A stretch of DNA of 11,272 bases from assembly GCA_947175775.1 (NCBI GenBank), contig CAMWNY010000043.1, forward strand, positions 1 to 11,272, given 5' to 3'. The notes beneath the pieces were generated by a model that was given only the letters and a program-made list of their open reading frames with translations, was not told where the DNA came from and did not search any database. A program made the position numbers and the translations under genes. The stretch comes from an uncultured Lachnospiraceae bacterium (GTDB taxonomy: Bacteria; Bacillota; Clostridia; Lachnospirales; Lachnospiraceae). This document shows, piece by piece, positions 1 to 6,519 of the stretch (the first letter of the stretch is position 1; each line of letters begins with the position of its first letter).

Positions 1-1
1 G

Positions 2-1300
2 TCGATACAACATCAACAGGAACCTCCAAAAGAAACCAAGCCGGAAAAAACGCAGCCAACCATTCCAACAGCGGCGGAAGAGGAGCCGCTGCCTGCCAAA
101 ACAGACGCGGAGGCGGACGACAAGGCAGAAATCAGCTATGATGTCTTAAAGGAATTCAGCTACAAGCTTTTTGCCCAAAACATGGAGGAGGAAAACCCTG
201 TGCTTTCACCTGTATCTGCTTATATGGCGCTGTCGATGGCGGGACTGGGAGCCGAGAACAATACAAAGGCGGAATTTGCGTCCGTTTTCGGTGATGATGC
301 AGATATGGCGGGAATATGCAATGGCATTATGACGACATATCCGATTTCCACGCAAAACAATACCATTGCGCTTGCAAACTCTGCATGGATTTCCAAAAAC
401 TATGCTGTTTCCGACAATTGGCTGTCCAACATCAATGGGATTATGCACTCAGAGGTTTTCCAAAAAGATTTGACATCGCCTGCCATTGTGGACGATATGA
501 ACACGTGGATTTCGGAAAAAACAAACGGTATGATTGAGAAAATGGTAGAAAAACCCCTAAAGGATTCCACCGGATTGGTTCTCTTTAATACGGTTTATTT
601 CAAGGCAAAGTGGGAGGAGCCGTTTAAGAAATATTCCGTGTATCCCGATCAATTTTTTATGGAAGACGGAACGGAAATAGAAGCGGAGCTAATGCACAAA
701 GAAAGTGAGATGGAGTATTTTTCAAATGAATTTGCGCAGGGACTTCTTTTCCCGTACCGATATGAGGAGGAGAACACACAGTATGCCTTTGTTGCGATAA
801 AGCCCATAGATGAAAACACACAGGTGCGTGATTTGTACAGAGAGTTGACTCCTTTGGTCATAAAAGAATTACTGGCCGGAAGACAGACTGGAACAGTCAA
901 TACAAAGCTCCCGAAATTTGAAATAGAATTTGATAAGCAATTAAACGAAAGTCTAATAAATATGGGGTTAAAAGATGCCTTTGACTTCGAAAAAGCGGAT
1001 TTTAGCGGAATTGGCGCAGATGGTTTGACTGGTTCGGATAATAAAAACAGTTTAAATCAATACAATTTATATATTGACCTGGTTCGTCAAAAAGCAAAAA
1101 TCATCGTGGATGATGAAGGCACAGAGGCAGCCGCGGTTACAGAGGCGATCATGGAATGCGGTGCGGCGCTGCCCTCTGAGGAACCAAAAGAGATTTTCTT
1201 TGACAGACCGTTTGTCTATATGATTATGAATATGGAGGATGAAGTTCCGCTGTTTATCGGAATCTTTGATAGTCCGGTGGTTTGCGGAAAGCAGCCCTGA
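2..1300 (+). CDS. Serpin-family serine protease inhibitor, 5' partial
   Basis: Serpins trap target proteases by an irreversible conformational change. The reading frame is open from base 2, so the first in-frame ATG at 182 is internal: the serpin fold already begins before it (FSYKLF, residues 52-57 of the visible 432). Residues 1-48 are rich in Pro, Glu, Lys and Thr, like the spacer behind a secretion or lipoprotein signal, but that signal lies outside the window. Visible hallmarks are the shutter motif SPVS (69-72), FNTVYFKAKW (195-204) with its conserved Asn196, and the inhibitory hinge GTEAAAVT (373-380). The end matches the family signature (FFDRPFVYMI, then LFIGIFDSP). The reactive loop looks about five residues longer than in alpha-1-antitrypsin, so P1 cannot be placed: counting from the hinge gives Gly387 in the context MECGAAL. 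A secreted or surface inhibitor of host or rival proteases is inferred. It is convergent with the lipoprotein gene. Confidence 0.93.
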   Translation, partial: SIQHQQEPPKETKPEKTQPTIPTAAEEEPLPAKTDAEADDKAEISYDVLKEFSYKLFAQNMEEENPVLSPVSAYMALSMAGLGAENNTKAEFASVFGDDADMAGICNGIMTTYPISTQNNTIALANSAWISKNYAVSDNWLSNINGIMHSEVFQKDLTSPAIVDDMNTWISEKTNGMIEKMVEKPLKDSTGLVLFNTVYFKAKWEEPFKKYSVYPDQFFMEDGTEIEAELMHKESEMEYFSNEFAQGLLFPYRYEEENTQYAFVAIKPIDENTQVRDLYRELTPLVIKELLAGRQTGTVNTKLPKFEIEFDKQLNESLINMGLKDAFDFEKADFSGIGADGLTGSDNKNSLNQYNLYIDLVRQKAKIIVDDEGTEAAAVTEAIMECGAALPSEEPKEIFFDRPFVYMIMNMEDEVPLFIGIFDSPVVCGKQP

Positions 1301-1311
1301 GAATAATTTGG

Positions 1312-1349
1312 AAATAAAAACCGCAGCAAATCCGCTGCGGTTTTTATTT
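1312..1349. terminator. Bidirectional intrinsic terminator between serpin and lipoprotein genes
   Basis: This is a perfect 16-bp inverted repeat (1312-1327 and 1334-1349) with a 6-nt loop. The GC-rich core CCGCAGC/GCTGCGG is flanked by an A-tract on the left and a T-tract on the right, so each strand shows a hairpin followed by U residues. It lies 11 nt after the serpin stop and 14 nt beyond the stop of the minus-strand lipoprotein gene, and so probably ends both convergent transcripts. Confidence 0.93.
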
Positions 1350-1363
1350 GATGTAATTGGTTA

Positions 1364-1951
1364 CTATTCTGTTTCCGGATTTTCCTCGGCGCTGCTGCCG
1401 TCTTCTTCCTCATCATCGGACAGCCACTTGTGAAGAATATTGCTGTCGTTTGTATCCTCATAGATAGTGACATTCTCCTCCTCGGGAATTTCCCCGCCCG
1501 CAAGCATGTATCCGATATATTTTACACGTTTCATGGCACGTGTATAATATTCATACGCGTCTGCGGCATCTTCCCCGGAATATGCTTCCGTTTCAAAGAA
1601 TGTGTGGTAGCAGGATACCGCAAGCGACATATTTTCACTCGCCTCATCTGCCAAATTTTCCACGTCCTGATACTGCATTGGTGCGTCAATTTCCGCAAGC
1701 TTTTGAAACTCTTCATCCATATCGTCAAGGATTGTAAGCAGTTGGTCAACGGAGTATTTATCCGTGACATTAAGGCTTTTAATCTGCCCGTCCGCGTCCT
1801 TGATATATTCCGTGAAGTCGGAAATTTTGACGGAGAAATCGGCAAGCGCCTTCTCGTCGTCATCTGCCCCGCCGCAGCCAAACAGGCAGGCAGACATTGT
1901 GGCGGCAAGAAGCAGTGTGCGTGTTTTGGATAATGTTCCTGTATTTTTCAT
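1364..1951 (-). CDS. Putative lipoprotein of unknown function, acidic and helical
   Basis: The 195-residue product starts with a basic N-terminus and a hydrophobic stretch ending in the lipobox LFGC (residues 23-26), predicting cleavage before Cys26 and lipid anchoring on the outer face of the membrane. The mature part is strongly acidic and looks mainly helical, with recurring Asp/Glu-rich amphipathic segments (for example residues 65-85). It ends in a tail of about 20 residues made mostly of Glu, Asp, Ser and Asn. I recognise no catalytic motif or named family. A ribosome site AAGGAA precedes the ATG at suitable spacing on the minus strand. A predicted promoter lies just upstream, and its 3' end shares the terminator with the serpin gene. 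A link to the serpin, such as surface protection, is possible but rests only on adjacency. Confidence 0.8.
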   Translation of the reverse strand: MKNTGTLSKTRTLLLAATMSACLFGCGGADDDEKALADFSVKISDFTEYIKDADGQIKSLNVTDKYSVDQLLTILDDMDEEFQKLAEIDAPMQYQDVENLADEASENMSLAVSCYHTFFETEAYSGEDAADAYEYYTRAMKRVKYIGYMLAGGEIPEEENVTIYEDTNDSNILHKWLSDDEEEDGSSAEENPETE

Positions 1952-1993
1952 GATTTTCAGATTCCTTTTTCGCTAAAAATTTCAAACACTTAT

Positions 1994-2022
1994 ACTTTAG
2001 CACACTATTCCTCTAAAATCAA
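1994..2022 (-). promoter_or_regulatory. Predicted promoter of the lipoprotein gene
   Basis: On the minus strand TTGATT (2022-2017) and TAAAGT (1999-1994) are 17 bp apart. TGC directly precedes the -10 hexamer, giving an extended -10 element. The predicted start falls about 40 nt upstream of the lipoprotein ATG. I see no terminator between the YciI-like gene and this site, so read-through from that gene is also possible. Confidence 0.5.
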
Positions 2023-2052
2023 TTCTCTTCGTTTTGTTTGTCTTAAACAACA

Positions 2053-2352
2053 TTACAGCAAATAGTTATTTTCCCTGTTTGCAATCAACAGGTCAACCAG
2101 CTTATAGGTTGCATATCCTCCGGCAACCAGCGGCTCCGCATTGCAGAGTTCCTCCGCCTCCTTGCGGTCGTTTGTTTTCAGAATATACATCCCTGCCATT
2201 CCCGGATACCCTTTAAATACGCCGCAAAGCTCCAGCTTTCCTTCATCGTCCAGCTTTCTGATGTTTTCAACATGCTCTGTCACGACGGCTTTCGTCATCT
2301 TATTATAGGTCTTACTCTTTTCAATCAGCATCAGATACATTACATTTTCCAT
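2053..2352 (-). CDS. YciI-like (YCII domain) small protein
   Basis: The 99-residue protein has the layout of the YCII family, a dimeric ferredoxin-like alpha/beta barrel: an N-terminal strand (MYLMLIEK), a helix carrying a His in EHVENIRKL, the turn GKLELCGVF, a central strand GMAGMYILKT, and the end segment AEPLVAGGYATYKLVDLL, which corresponds to the usual DPF..AG region. YCII proteins are mostly uncharacterised; some take part in hydrolase or dehalogenase-type pathways, so no reaction is assigned. The start is supported by AGGAG 8 nt upstream. It is divergent from the WYL regulator and shares a control region holding a perfect inverted repeat, so it is the likeliest target of that regulator. 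A TAGAAT -10-like hexamer (minus strand, 2382-2377) is present, but without a convincing -35. Confidence 0.82.
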   Translation of the reverse strand: MENVMYLMLIEKSKTYNKMTKAVVTEHVENIRKLDDEGKLELCGVFKGYPGMAGMYILKTNDRKEAEELCNAEPLVAGGYATYKLVDLLIANRENNYLL

Positions 2353-2388
2353 ACAATCATCTCCTAATATATTTTTATTCTATTGTGT

Positions 2389-2416
2389 TTGGTACACAGA
2401 TAGTTTATCATAAAAT
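2389..2416 (+). promoter_or_regulatory. Predicted promoter of the WYL regulator
   Basis: TTGGTA (2389-2394) and TAAAAT (2411-2416) are separated by 16 bp, about 40 nt ahead of the ATG. The last three bases of the -10 box lie inside the left arm of the inverted repeat at 2414-2438, the geometry expected for autorepression. Confidence 0.45.
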
Positions 2417-2438
2417 AGTGACAAAACCTGTCACTATT
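2414..2438. promoter_or_regulatory. Perfect inverted repeat, candidate operator of the WYL regulator
   Basis: AATAGTGACA (2414-2423) and its exact complement TGTCACTATT (2429-2438) are separated by 5 bp, so the dyad centres are about one and a half helical turns apart. It lies in the 105-bp gap between the divergent YciI-like and WYL genes, overlaps the predicted -10 of the latter and ends 6 nt before its Shine-Dalgarno GGAG. No T-run follows, so a terminator is unlikely. Binding by the adjacent HTH-WYL protein is inferred from position and symmetry. Confidence 0.65.
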
Positions 2439-2457
2439 CAGAAAGGAGTTTTAAAAA

Positions 2458-3429
2458 ATGGCGAAGGCACAGCGGCTGATCGAACTGATGATTACGATTA
2501 ATGCGAAAAGAGATTTTACGGCAGGGGAACTGGCAAAGGAGTTTTGCGTATCAAAAAGAACCATTCTGCGTGATTTGCAGGCGTTGGAAGAAGCCGGTTT
2601 TCCGCTTTATTCCGAAGTCGGGGCTGCGGGCGGGTATCATATTTTAAAAGACAGCATTCTGCCGCCGATTGCTTTTTCGGAAAACGAAGCCAAAGCGATA
2701 TTTTTTGCCTGTCAGGCACTGCAGTTTTACCGTGATTTGCCGTTTGAACAGGAAACCGTGTCGGTCTTAAAAAAATTTCTGAACTGTCTGCCGCCCGACA
2801 TGCAAAACAGTATCATACAGCTTCAAAATAAAGTCGTTTTTTGGATACCTGACAGACACTGTGCGTCACCGCTGCTCAAAGAACTCTATTTTATTATCGG
2901 AAACCGCCATGCGGCGACAATACGCTATTCGTCCGAGCGTGCCGAAAGTGTACGCACCATTATCCCTGTCGGGTTATATGCCATGAACGGGCTTTGGTAT
3001 TGCCCTGCATATTGCACGGCGGCAAATCAGATCCGGGAGTTCCGCGTTGACCGCATTCAGGAAATCATTGCACAGGAACCGTATCCCAAAGGAAAATATC
3101 CTATTCCCGCGTCCGTTCAGGAGTATCTTGAAAAATCAGAAGTTGGAAATGATTATCACATAAAAATCCGGCTGACGGAATTAGGCGTGAAACGCTGCGA
3201 AACAGAAGCTTTGCTTGCAAGGGGATTAAAACGGTTTCCGGCAGGAGGCGGGATGATCGACATGGAAATACGCCATGCGACATTGGAATGGGTTGCGGAC
3301 TATTTCCTGTCTTTTGGAAATAATGCGACAGTACTGGAACCGGCGGAGCTGACAGCGCGAATGCAGGAAAAAGTATATGAGTTGTATCGGCATTATTGCA
3401 AATCAGAAAAAGACGGCGTTTCCTTATAA
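2458..3429 (+). CDS. HTH-WYL domain transcriptional regulator (YafY/DeoR-like)
   Basis: The 323-residue protein is a cytoplasmic DNA-binding regulator. Residues 1-60 form a winged helix-turn-helix of the HTH_11/DeoR type (TAGELAKEFCVSKRTILRDLQAL is the helix pair, followed by the wing VGAAGGYHI). The middle holds a WYL domain, a ligand-sensing SH3-like fold, recognisable from PVGLYAMNGLWYCPAYC (about 170-186) and REFRVDRI (193-200). The name-giving W-Y-L is W-Y-C here. The C-terminal 100 residues match the WCX extension. Length is normal for the family. GGAG precedes the ATG by about 10 nt. Many such proteins control a divergent neighbour and themselves through a palindrome, and the repeat at 2414-2438 fits that. 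The ligand is unknown. Confidence 0.9.
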   Translation: MAKAQRLIELMITINAKRDFTAGELAKEFCVSKRTILRDLQALEEAGFPLYSEVGAAGGYHILKDSILPPIAFSENEAKAIFFACQALQFYRDLPFEQETVSVLKKFLNCLPPDMQNSIIQLQNKVVFWIPDRHCASPLLKELYFIIGNRHAATIRYSSERAESVRTIIPVGLYAMNGLWYCPAYCTAANQIREFRVDRIQEIIAQEPYPKGKYPIPASVQEYLEKSEVGNDYHIKIRLTELGVKRCETEALLARGLKRFPAGGGMIDMEIRHATLEWVADYFLSFGNNATVLEPAELTARMQEKVYELYRHYCKSEKDGVSL

Positions 3430-3477
3430 CAAAACGAGATAACAAAGTAAGGGATTTTGCGAAACACAAAAAAACAG

Positions 3478-3506
3478 TTTACTTAAACCCGATTATTATG
3501 TATAAT
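3478..3506 (+). promoter_or_regulatory. Predicted promoter of the ilvB operon
   Basis: TTTACT (3478-3483) and a perfect TATAAT (3501-3506) are separated by exactly 17 bp. The -35 box is embedded in the small palindrome GTTTACTTAAAC (3477-3488). Transcription would start near 3513, giving an ilvB leader of about 160 nt. Confidence 0.7.
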
Positions 3507-3672
3507 AAATTGTATTTCATTTCACAAGTTAAACATCACGCGGCAATTGCTAAATGTCCATGCTAATATGGCTGTTTTGCTTTCTGCCCGCGGAATAAAG
3601 AAATTCGACATTCAAATGTTCGGATATACAATGTATGGAAAAGGACAGAAAAACAATTTGGAAAGGATAAGA
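3507..3672 (+). other. ilvB 5' leader region
   Basis: This is about 160 nt of untranslated leader. I find no T-box conserved sequence, no convincing intrinsic terminator and no recognised riboswitch. A 14-codon open frame at 3554-3598 would encode MSMLIWLFCFLPAE, with three Leu and one Ile codons, including CTA and ATA. It lacks a clear Shine-Dalgarno sequence, so a leader peptide is only a weak possibility. The frame of ilvB is open back to a TTG at 3547, but that extension is not expected in the enzyme family. Confidence 0.35.
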
Positions 3673-5304
3673 GTGAATAGTATGAACGGTGCTGACGCAA
3701 TCGTAAAATGTCTTGAGCAAGAGGGTGTCACCACGGTATACGGTTATCCCGGAGTGGCAATTGCCCCGTTTTACAACAGTATTTTAAACTCGGACATCAG
3801 GACGATTTTAGTAAGAACAGAACAAAACGCTGCACATGCGGCGAGCGGTGAGGCGCGTGTCGCGGGGCATGTCGGAGTGTGTGCCGTCACAAGCGGTCCG
3901 GGTGCGACCAACCTGATTACAGGTATCGCAACGGCATTTGCGGACAGTATTCCTATCGTGTGTATTACAGGACAGGTAAAAAGCGACGATATGGGAAGCG
4001 ATGTTTTTCAGGAAGCGGACATCACAGGTGCGGTGGAATCCTTTGTCAAATACAGTTATATTGTCAAAAACGTGGAGGATATTCCGCGTATTGTCAAGGA
4101 AGCGTTTTATATCGCCAATTCCGGACGAAAGGGACCTGTTTTGATTGATGTGCCGATTGACGTTCAGAACGCGCCGATTAAAAGCTTTAAATACCCTGCG
4201 GAAGTCAATATCCGTGCCTACAAGCCTACCATCAAGGGTCATATTGTACAGATTAAAAAGGTCATCAAGGAGCTTGAAAAGGCAAAACGCCCGATTATCT
4301 GCGCAGGCGGCGGCGTGCATTTAAGCAATGCGGTGTGTGAGCTGCGGGACTTTGCACATAAATACAGAATTCCCGTAGTGACGACGATGATGGGAATTGG
4401 CGTGATGCAGACAGGCGACGCAATGCATTTCGGAATGGTTGGAAATAACGGAAAGGCGTACGCAAACCGCGCGATGAATGAGGCAGACGTGATTGTGATG
4501 GTCGGCGCGCGTGTGGCGGACAGGGCAATCAGTCAGCCTGATTTGATTACGACAAATAAGATTTTAGTACATATTGATGTGGACCCTGCGGAAATCGGAA
4601 AAAACGCAGGCGCCTCCATTCCGCTTGTAGGCGACATCAAACATATATTTGAGGATATTGCAAAGGAAGAATTTACCTGCGAACATGAGGAGTGGATTTC
4701 CTTGCTCGAGGAGTACCGCAGCACGATGGGACCAAAACGAAATCCCAATCCGGATTATGTGGATCCTGCGGCATTTATTACAATGCTCTCAAATGCCATG
4801 AAGGACGATGCCGTGTATGTGGCAGATGTGGGACAGAACCAGATATGGTCCTGCAATTATCATATCGTGAAAGACGGACGCTTCCTGACCTCGGGCGGCA
4901 TGGGCACAATGGGCTATTCCATTCCTGCGGCAATGGGTGCAAAACGCGGCGATATGTCAAGACAGGCAGTCGCAGTCTGCGGCGACGGCTCATTCCAAAT
5001 GTCCATGATGGAGCTTGCGACGATGATACAGCACGAAATTCCGGTTAAAATTATTGTTATGAAAAACAATTATCTTGGTATGGTACGTGAATATCAGCAT
5101 TATACCTATAAGGATCATTATTCCGTGGTTGACATTCAGGCAGGAACGCCTGACCTTGAGAAGCTTGCGGCGGCTTATGGCATCCCGTTTATCCGGGTTG
5201 AGAATATGTCTCATGCCGAGGAAAAAATCAATGCCTTTTTACAGGAAGACAATACCATGCTGATGGAATGTCTGATTGACCCGATGGATTTAGTAAAACA
5301 ATAA
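3673..5304 (+). CDS. ilvB: Acetolactate (acetohydroxyacid) synthase, large catalytic subunit
   Basis: This thiamine-diphosphate enzyme condenses two pyruvates to acetolactate, or pyruvate with 2-ketobutyrate to acetohydroxybutyrate, the first common step of branched-chain amino acid synthesis. I chose GTG 3673 (543 residues) because AGGA at 3664-3667 sits 5 nt upstream; ATG 3682, 14 nt away, is the alternative. The N-terminal ThDP domain holds GYPG (24-27), catalytic Glu50 in RTEQNAAHAASG, and the conserved VTSGPGATN. The middle FAD-type domain includes TTMMGIG and VGARVADR. The C-terminal domain holds the cofactor motif GDGSFQ (437-442) with metal-ligand Asn465. The segment that normally reads LGMVRQWQ is LGMVREYQ, so the substrate-selectivity Trp is Tyr474. 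It heads the ilv cluster, and the first small-subunit gene follows after 51 nt. Confidence 0.95.
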   Translation: MNSMNGADAIVKCLEQEGVTTVYGYPGVAIAPFYNSILNSDIRTILVRTEQNAAHAASGEARVAGHVGVCAVTSGPGATNLITGIATAFADSIPIVCITGQVKSDDMGSDVFQEADITGAVESFVKYSYIVKNVEDIPRIVKEAFYIANSGRKGPVLIDVPIDVQNAPIKSFKYPAEVNIRAYKPTIKGHIVQIKKVIKELEKAKRPIICAGGGVHLSNAVCELRDFAHKYRIPVVTTMMGIGVMQTGDAMHFGMVGNNGKAYANRAMNEADVIVMVGARVADRAISQPDLITTNKILVHIDVDPAEIGKNAGASIPLVGDIKHIFEDIAKEEFTCEHEEWISLLEEYRSTMGPKRNPNPDYVDPAAFITMLSNAMKDDAVYVADVGQNQIWSCNYHIVKDGRFLTSGGMGTMGYSIPAAMGAKRGDMSRQAVAVCGDGSFQMSMMELATMIQHEIPVKIIVMKNNYLGMVREYQHYTYKDHYSVVDIQAGTPDLEKLAAAYGIPFIRVENMSHAEEKINAFLQEDNTMLMECLIDPMDLVKQ

Positions 5305-5355
5305 GGAACTGCGAACAACGTTTGCAGGTATTGTTAAATTGGAGGTTGCTATATA

Positions 5356-5838
5356 ATGAAAAGAATATATTCCGTACAGGTAGAAAACAGAGCCGGTGTG
5401 CTTGGCAAGGTTGCAGGTCTGTTCGCAAGAAGATGTTTTAACATTGACAGTCTTGCGGTGGGCGAGACAGATGACGCGTCGATTTCCTGTATGACCATTG
5501 TAAGTTCCGGCAATGAGAGAACGATTGAACAGATTGAGAAACAGTTGAATAAAAAGCTTGATATCATTAAGGTAAAGACCTTCGACGAGAAGGACAGTAT
5601 CAGCCGTGAACTGATGCTGATTAAAGTAAAATATAACCGCAGTACAAGACGTGACATTATGGAAATCTGTGAGATTATGAAGGCGGACATTGTGGATATG
5701 TCAAACAATAATATGATTATTCAGATTTGCGACATGCCGGAGCGCATTAAGGTAATGCTTGACATGTTAAAGTCCATCAGCATTGTGGAAGTCGCAAGAA
5801 CAGGCACGCTTGCTTTGCCTAAATGTGTTGACAATTAA
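5356..5838 (+). CDS. ilvN: Acetolactate synthase small regulatory subunit, copy 1
   Basis: The 160-residue protein is the regulatory partner of IlvB: it raises catalytic activity and confers feedback inhibition. An N-terminal ACT domain (residues 3-75) contains ENRAGVLGKVAGLF and RRCFNIDSL; Asn11, Gly14 and Asn29, which correspond to the valine-binding positions of E. coli IlvH, are all present, while the usual Gly before the aromatic residue is Cys27. The C-terminal ACT-like half follows (SRELMLIKV, then VEVARTGTLAL). A strong GGAGG lies 10 nt before the ATG. It is followed directly by a second, clearly different small-subunit gene. Its last codons overlap the -35 box of a predicted promoter for that gene. 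Confidence 0.93.
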   Translation: MKRIYSVQVENRAGVLGKVAGLFARRCFNIDSLAVGETDDASISCMTIVSSGNERTIEQIEKQLNKKLDIIKVKTFDEKDSISRELMLIKVKYNRSTRRDIMEICEIMKADIVDMSNNNMIIQICDMPERIKVMLDMLKSISIVEVARTGTLALPKCVDN

Positions 5839-5856
5839 CATAAAGCTTGTTAAAAT
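5828..5856 (+). promoter_or_regulatory. Predicted internal promoter for the second small subunit
   Basis: A perfect TTGACA (5828-5833), lying inside the last codons of the first small-subunit gene, is followed after 17 bp by TAAAAT (5851-5856): 11 of 12 consensus bases with ideal spacing. The start would be near 5863, giving a leader of about 25 nt. An inverted repeat TTAACA-N7-TGTTAA (5835-5853) fills the spacer and enters the -10 box, a possible repressor site. Confidence 0.7.
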
Positions 5857-5887
5857 AAGGTTTGTGCAATCAAAGGAGTGTATATTT

Positions 5888-6391
5888 ATGCAAAACAAAG
5901 TGTTTCAGCTTTTGGTAAATAATAATGCAGGTGTTTTGAGTCGGATTACAGGCTTATTTTCAAGACGCGGCTACAATATCGACAGCATTACGGCAGGCGT
6001 GACGTCCGACCCGCGTTTTACGCGTATTACGATTGTGACATCGGGGGATGAAGAGATTTTGGATCAGATTGAAAAACAGGTATCCAAGCTTGTCGACGTG
6101 CGTGACGTCCGGGAGTTAAAGCCGGATAAGAGCGTATATAGAGAGTTATGCCTGATTAAGGTAAAGTCTTCTCCGGAGAAGCGTCAGGGCGTGATTGCGG
6201 TTGCAGATATTTTCCGTGCAAAGATTATTGATGTAAATGTGGACAGCCTGATTGTCGAGCTGACCGGAACCCAGTCAAAGATTGAGGCGTTTATCGGACT
6301 GCTTGCGGATTATGAAATCTTAGAGATTGCAAGAACGGGTATCGCGGGACTGGCAAGGGGAGCGGACGCGCTCATTCATTTAGAGTCGTAA
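5888..6391 (+). CDS. ilvH: Acetolactate synthase small regulatory subunit, copy 2
   Basis: The 167-residue second AHAS small subunit is a paralogue of the preceding gene. The start at 5888 is fixed by AAAGGAG (5872-5878) 9 nt upstream; the open frame reaches back to 5783, but that stretch lies inside the previous gene. The N-terminal ACT domain carries NNNAGVLSRITGLFSRRGYNIDSI, with Asn12, Gly15 and Asn30 matching the effector-site residues of E. coli IlvH. The C-terminal half has YRELCLIKVK and LEIARTGIAGLARG, typical of the family. By eye the two copies share well under half of their residues, so this is an old duplication and each may respond to a different amino acid. The symbol separates the copies by convention only. 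It has its own predicted promoter and is followed by ilvC. Confidence 0.92.
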   Translation: MQNKVFQLLVNNNAGVLSRITGLFSRRGYNIDSITAGVTSDPRFTRITIVTSGDEEILDQIEKQVSKLVDVRDVRELKPDKSVYRELCLIKVKSSPEKRQGVIAVADIFRAKIIDVNVDSLIVELTGTQSKIEAFIGLLADYEILEIARTGIAGLARGADALIHLES

Positions 6392-6420
6392 TTGAATTTA
6401 TATTTATGCAAATTTATATT
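6392..6420 (+). promoter_or_regulatory. Candidate ilvC promoter
   Basis: TTGAAT (6392-6397), starting within the ATTG directly after the small-subunit stop, and TATATT (6415-6420) are separated by 17 bp. The region is very A/T-rich, so a chance match is possible. If used, transcription would begin near 6427 and produce a leader of about 100 nt carrying the structured element at 6449-6519. Confidence 0.45.
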
Positions 6421-6448
6421 ACATAATTATAAGACAAAAATGTATATA

Positions 6449-6519
6449 GGAGATAGGAGGAAAATTCCTCTGCTCCCACGGGAGCAGTCGCATTTTTCTT
6501 TCAGAAAAACAAGGAGGAA
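6449..6519 (+). promoter_or_regulatory. Structured ilvC leader with competing hairpins and anti-Shine-Dalgarno segment
   Basis: Hairpin B pairs CTGCTCC (6470-6476) with GGAGCAG (6481-6487) around the loop CACG and is followed by TCGCATTTTTCTTT, a loosely terminator-like tail. Hairpin A pairs GGAG (6449-6452) with CTCC (6473-6476) and GAGGA (6457-6461) with TCCTC (6466-6470); it shares 6470-6476 with B, so both cannot form at once. The segment ATTCCTC (6464-6470) is also exactly complementary to GAGGAAT (6514-6520), which contains the ilvC Shine-Dalgarno. No known riboswitch class is recognised. A regulatory switch is inferred from pairing alone. Confidence 0.4.

Noticed and set aside
1430..1933. 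Plus-strand open frame of 167 codons opposite the lipoprotein gene
   Set aside because: It lies wholly antisense to a gene with a lipobox, ribosome site and promoter. Its translation has no recognisable domain and looks like a mirror frame.
1..3429. Serpin, lipoprotein, YciI-like and WYL genes as one novel defence or signalling system
   Set aside because: Orientations differ, the serpin is separated by a bidirectional terminator, and no shared function is visible. Adjacency alone does not support a system.
3547..3672. N-terminal extension of IlvB from TTG 3547
   Set aside because: AHAS large subunits begin close to the NGADAIV segment; the extension has no family match and lies in the leader behind the promoter. 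AGGA just before GTG 3673 fixes the start.
3507..3672. T-box or branched-chain amino acid riboswitch ahead of ilvB
   Set aside because: I see no T-box sequence (GGTGGNACCGCG-like) and no terminator/antiterminator pair in the leader.
3808..4320. Minus-strand open frame of 170 codons within ilvB
   Set aside because: Antisense to conserved ThDP-enzyme coding sequence; the Cys/Arg/Asn-rich translation has no family resemblance.
6470..6502. Strong intrinsic terminator upstream of ilvC
   Set aside because: The hairpin is good, but the T-tract starts several bases after the stem and is broken by C. Full termination would silence ilvC, so it is kept only as a possible attenuator.
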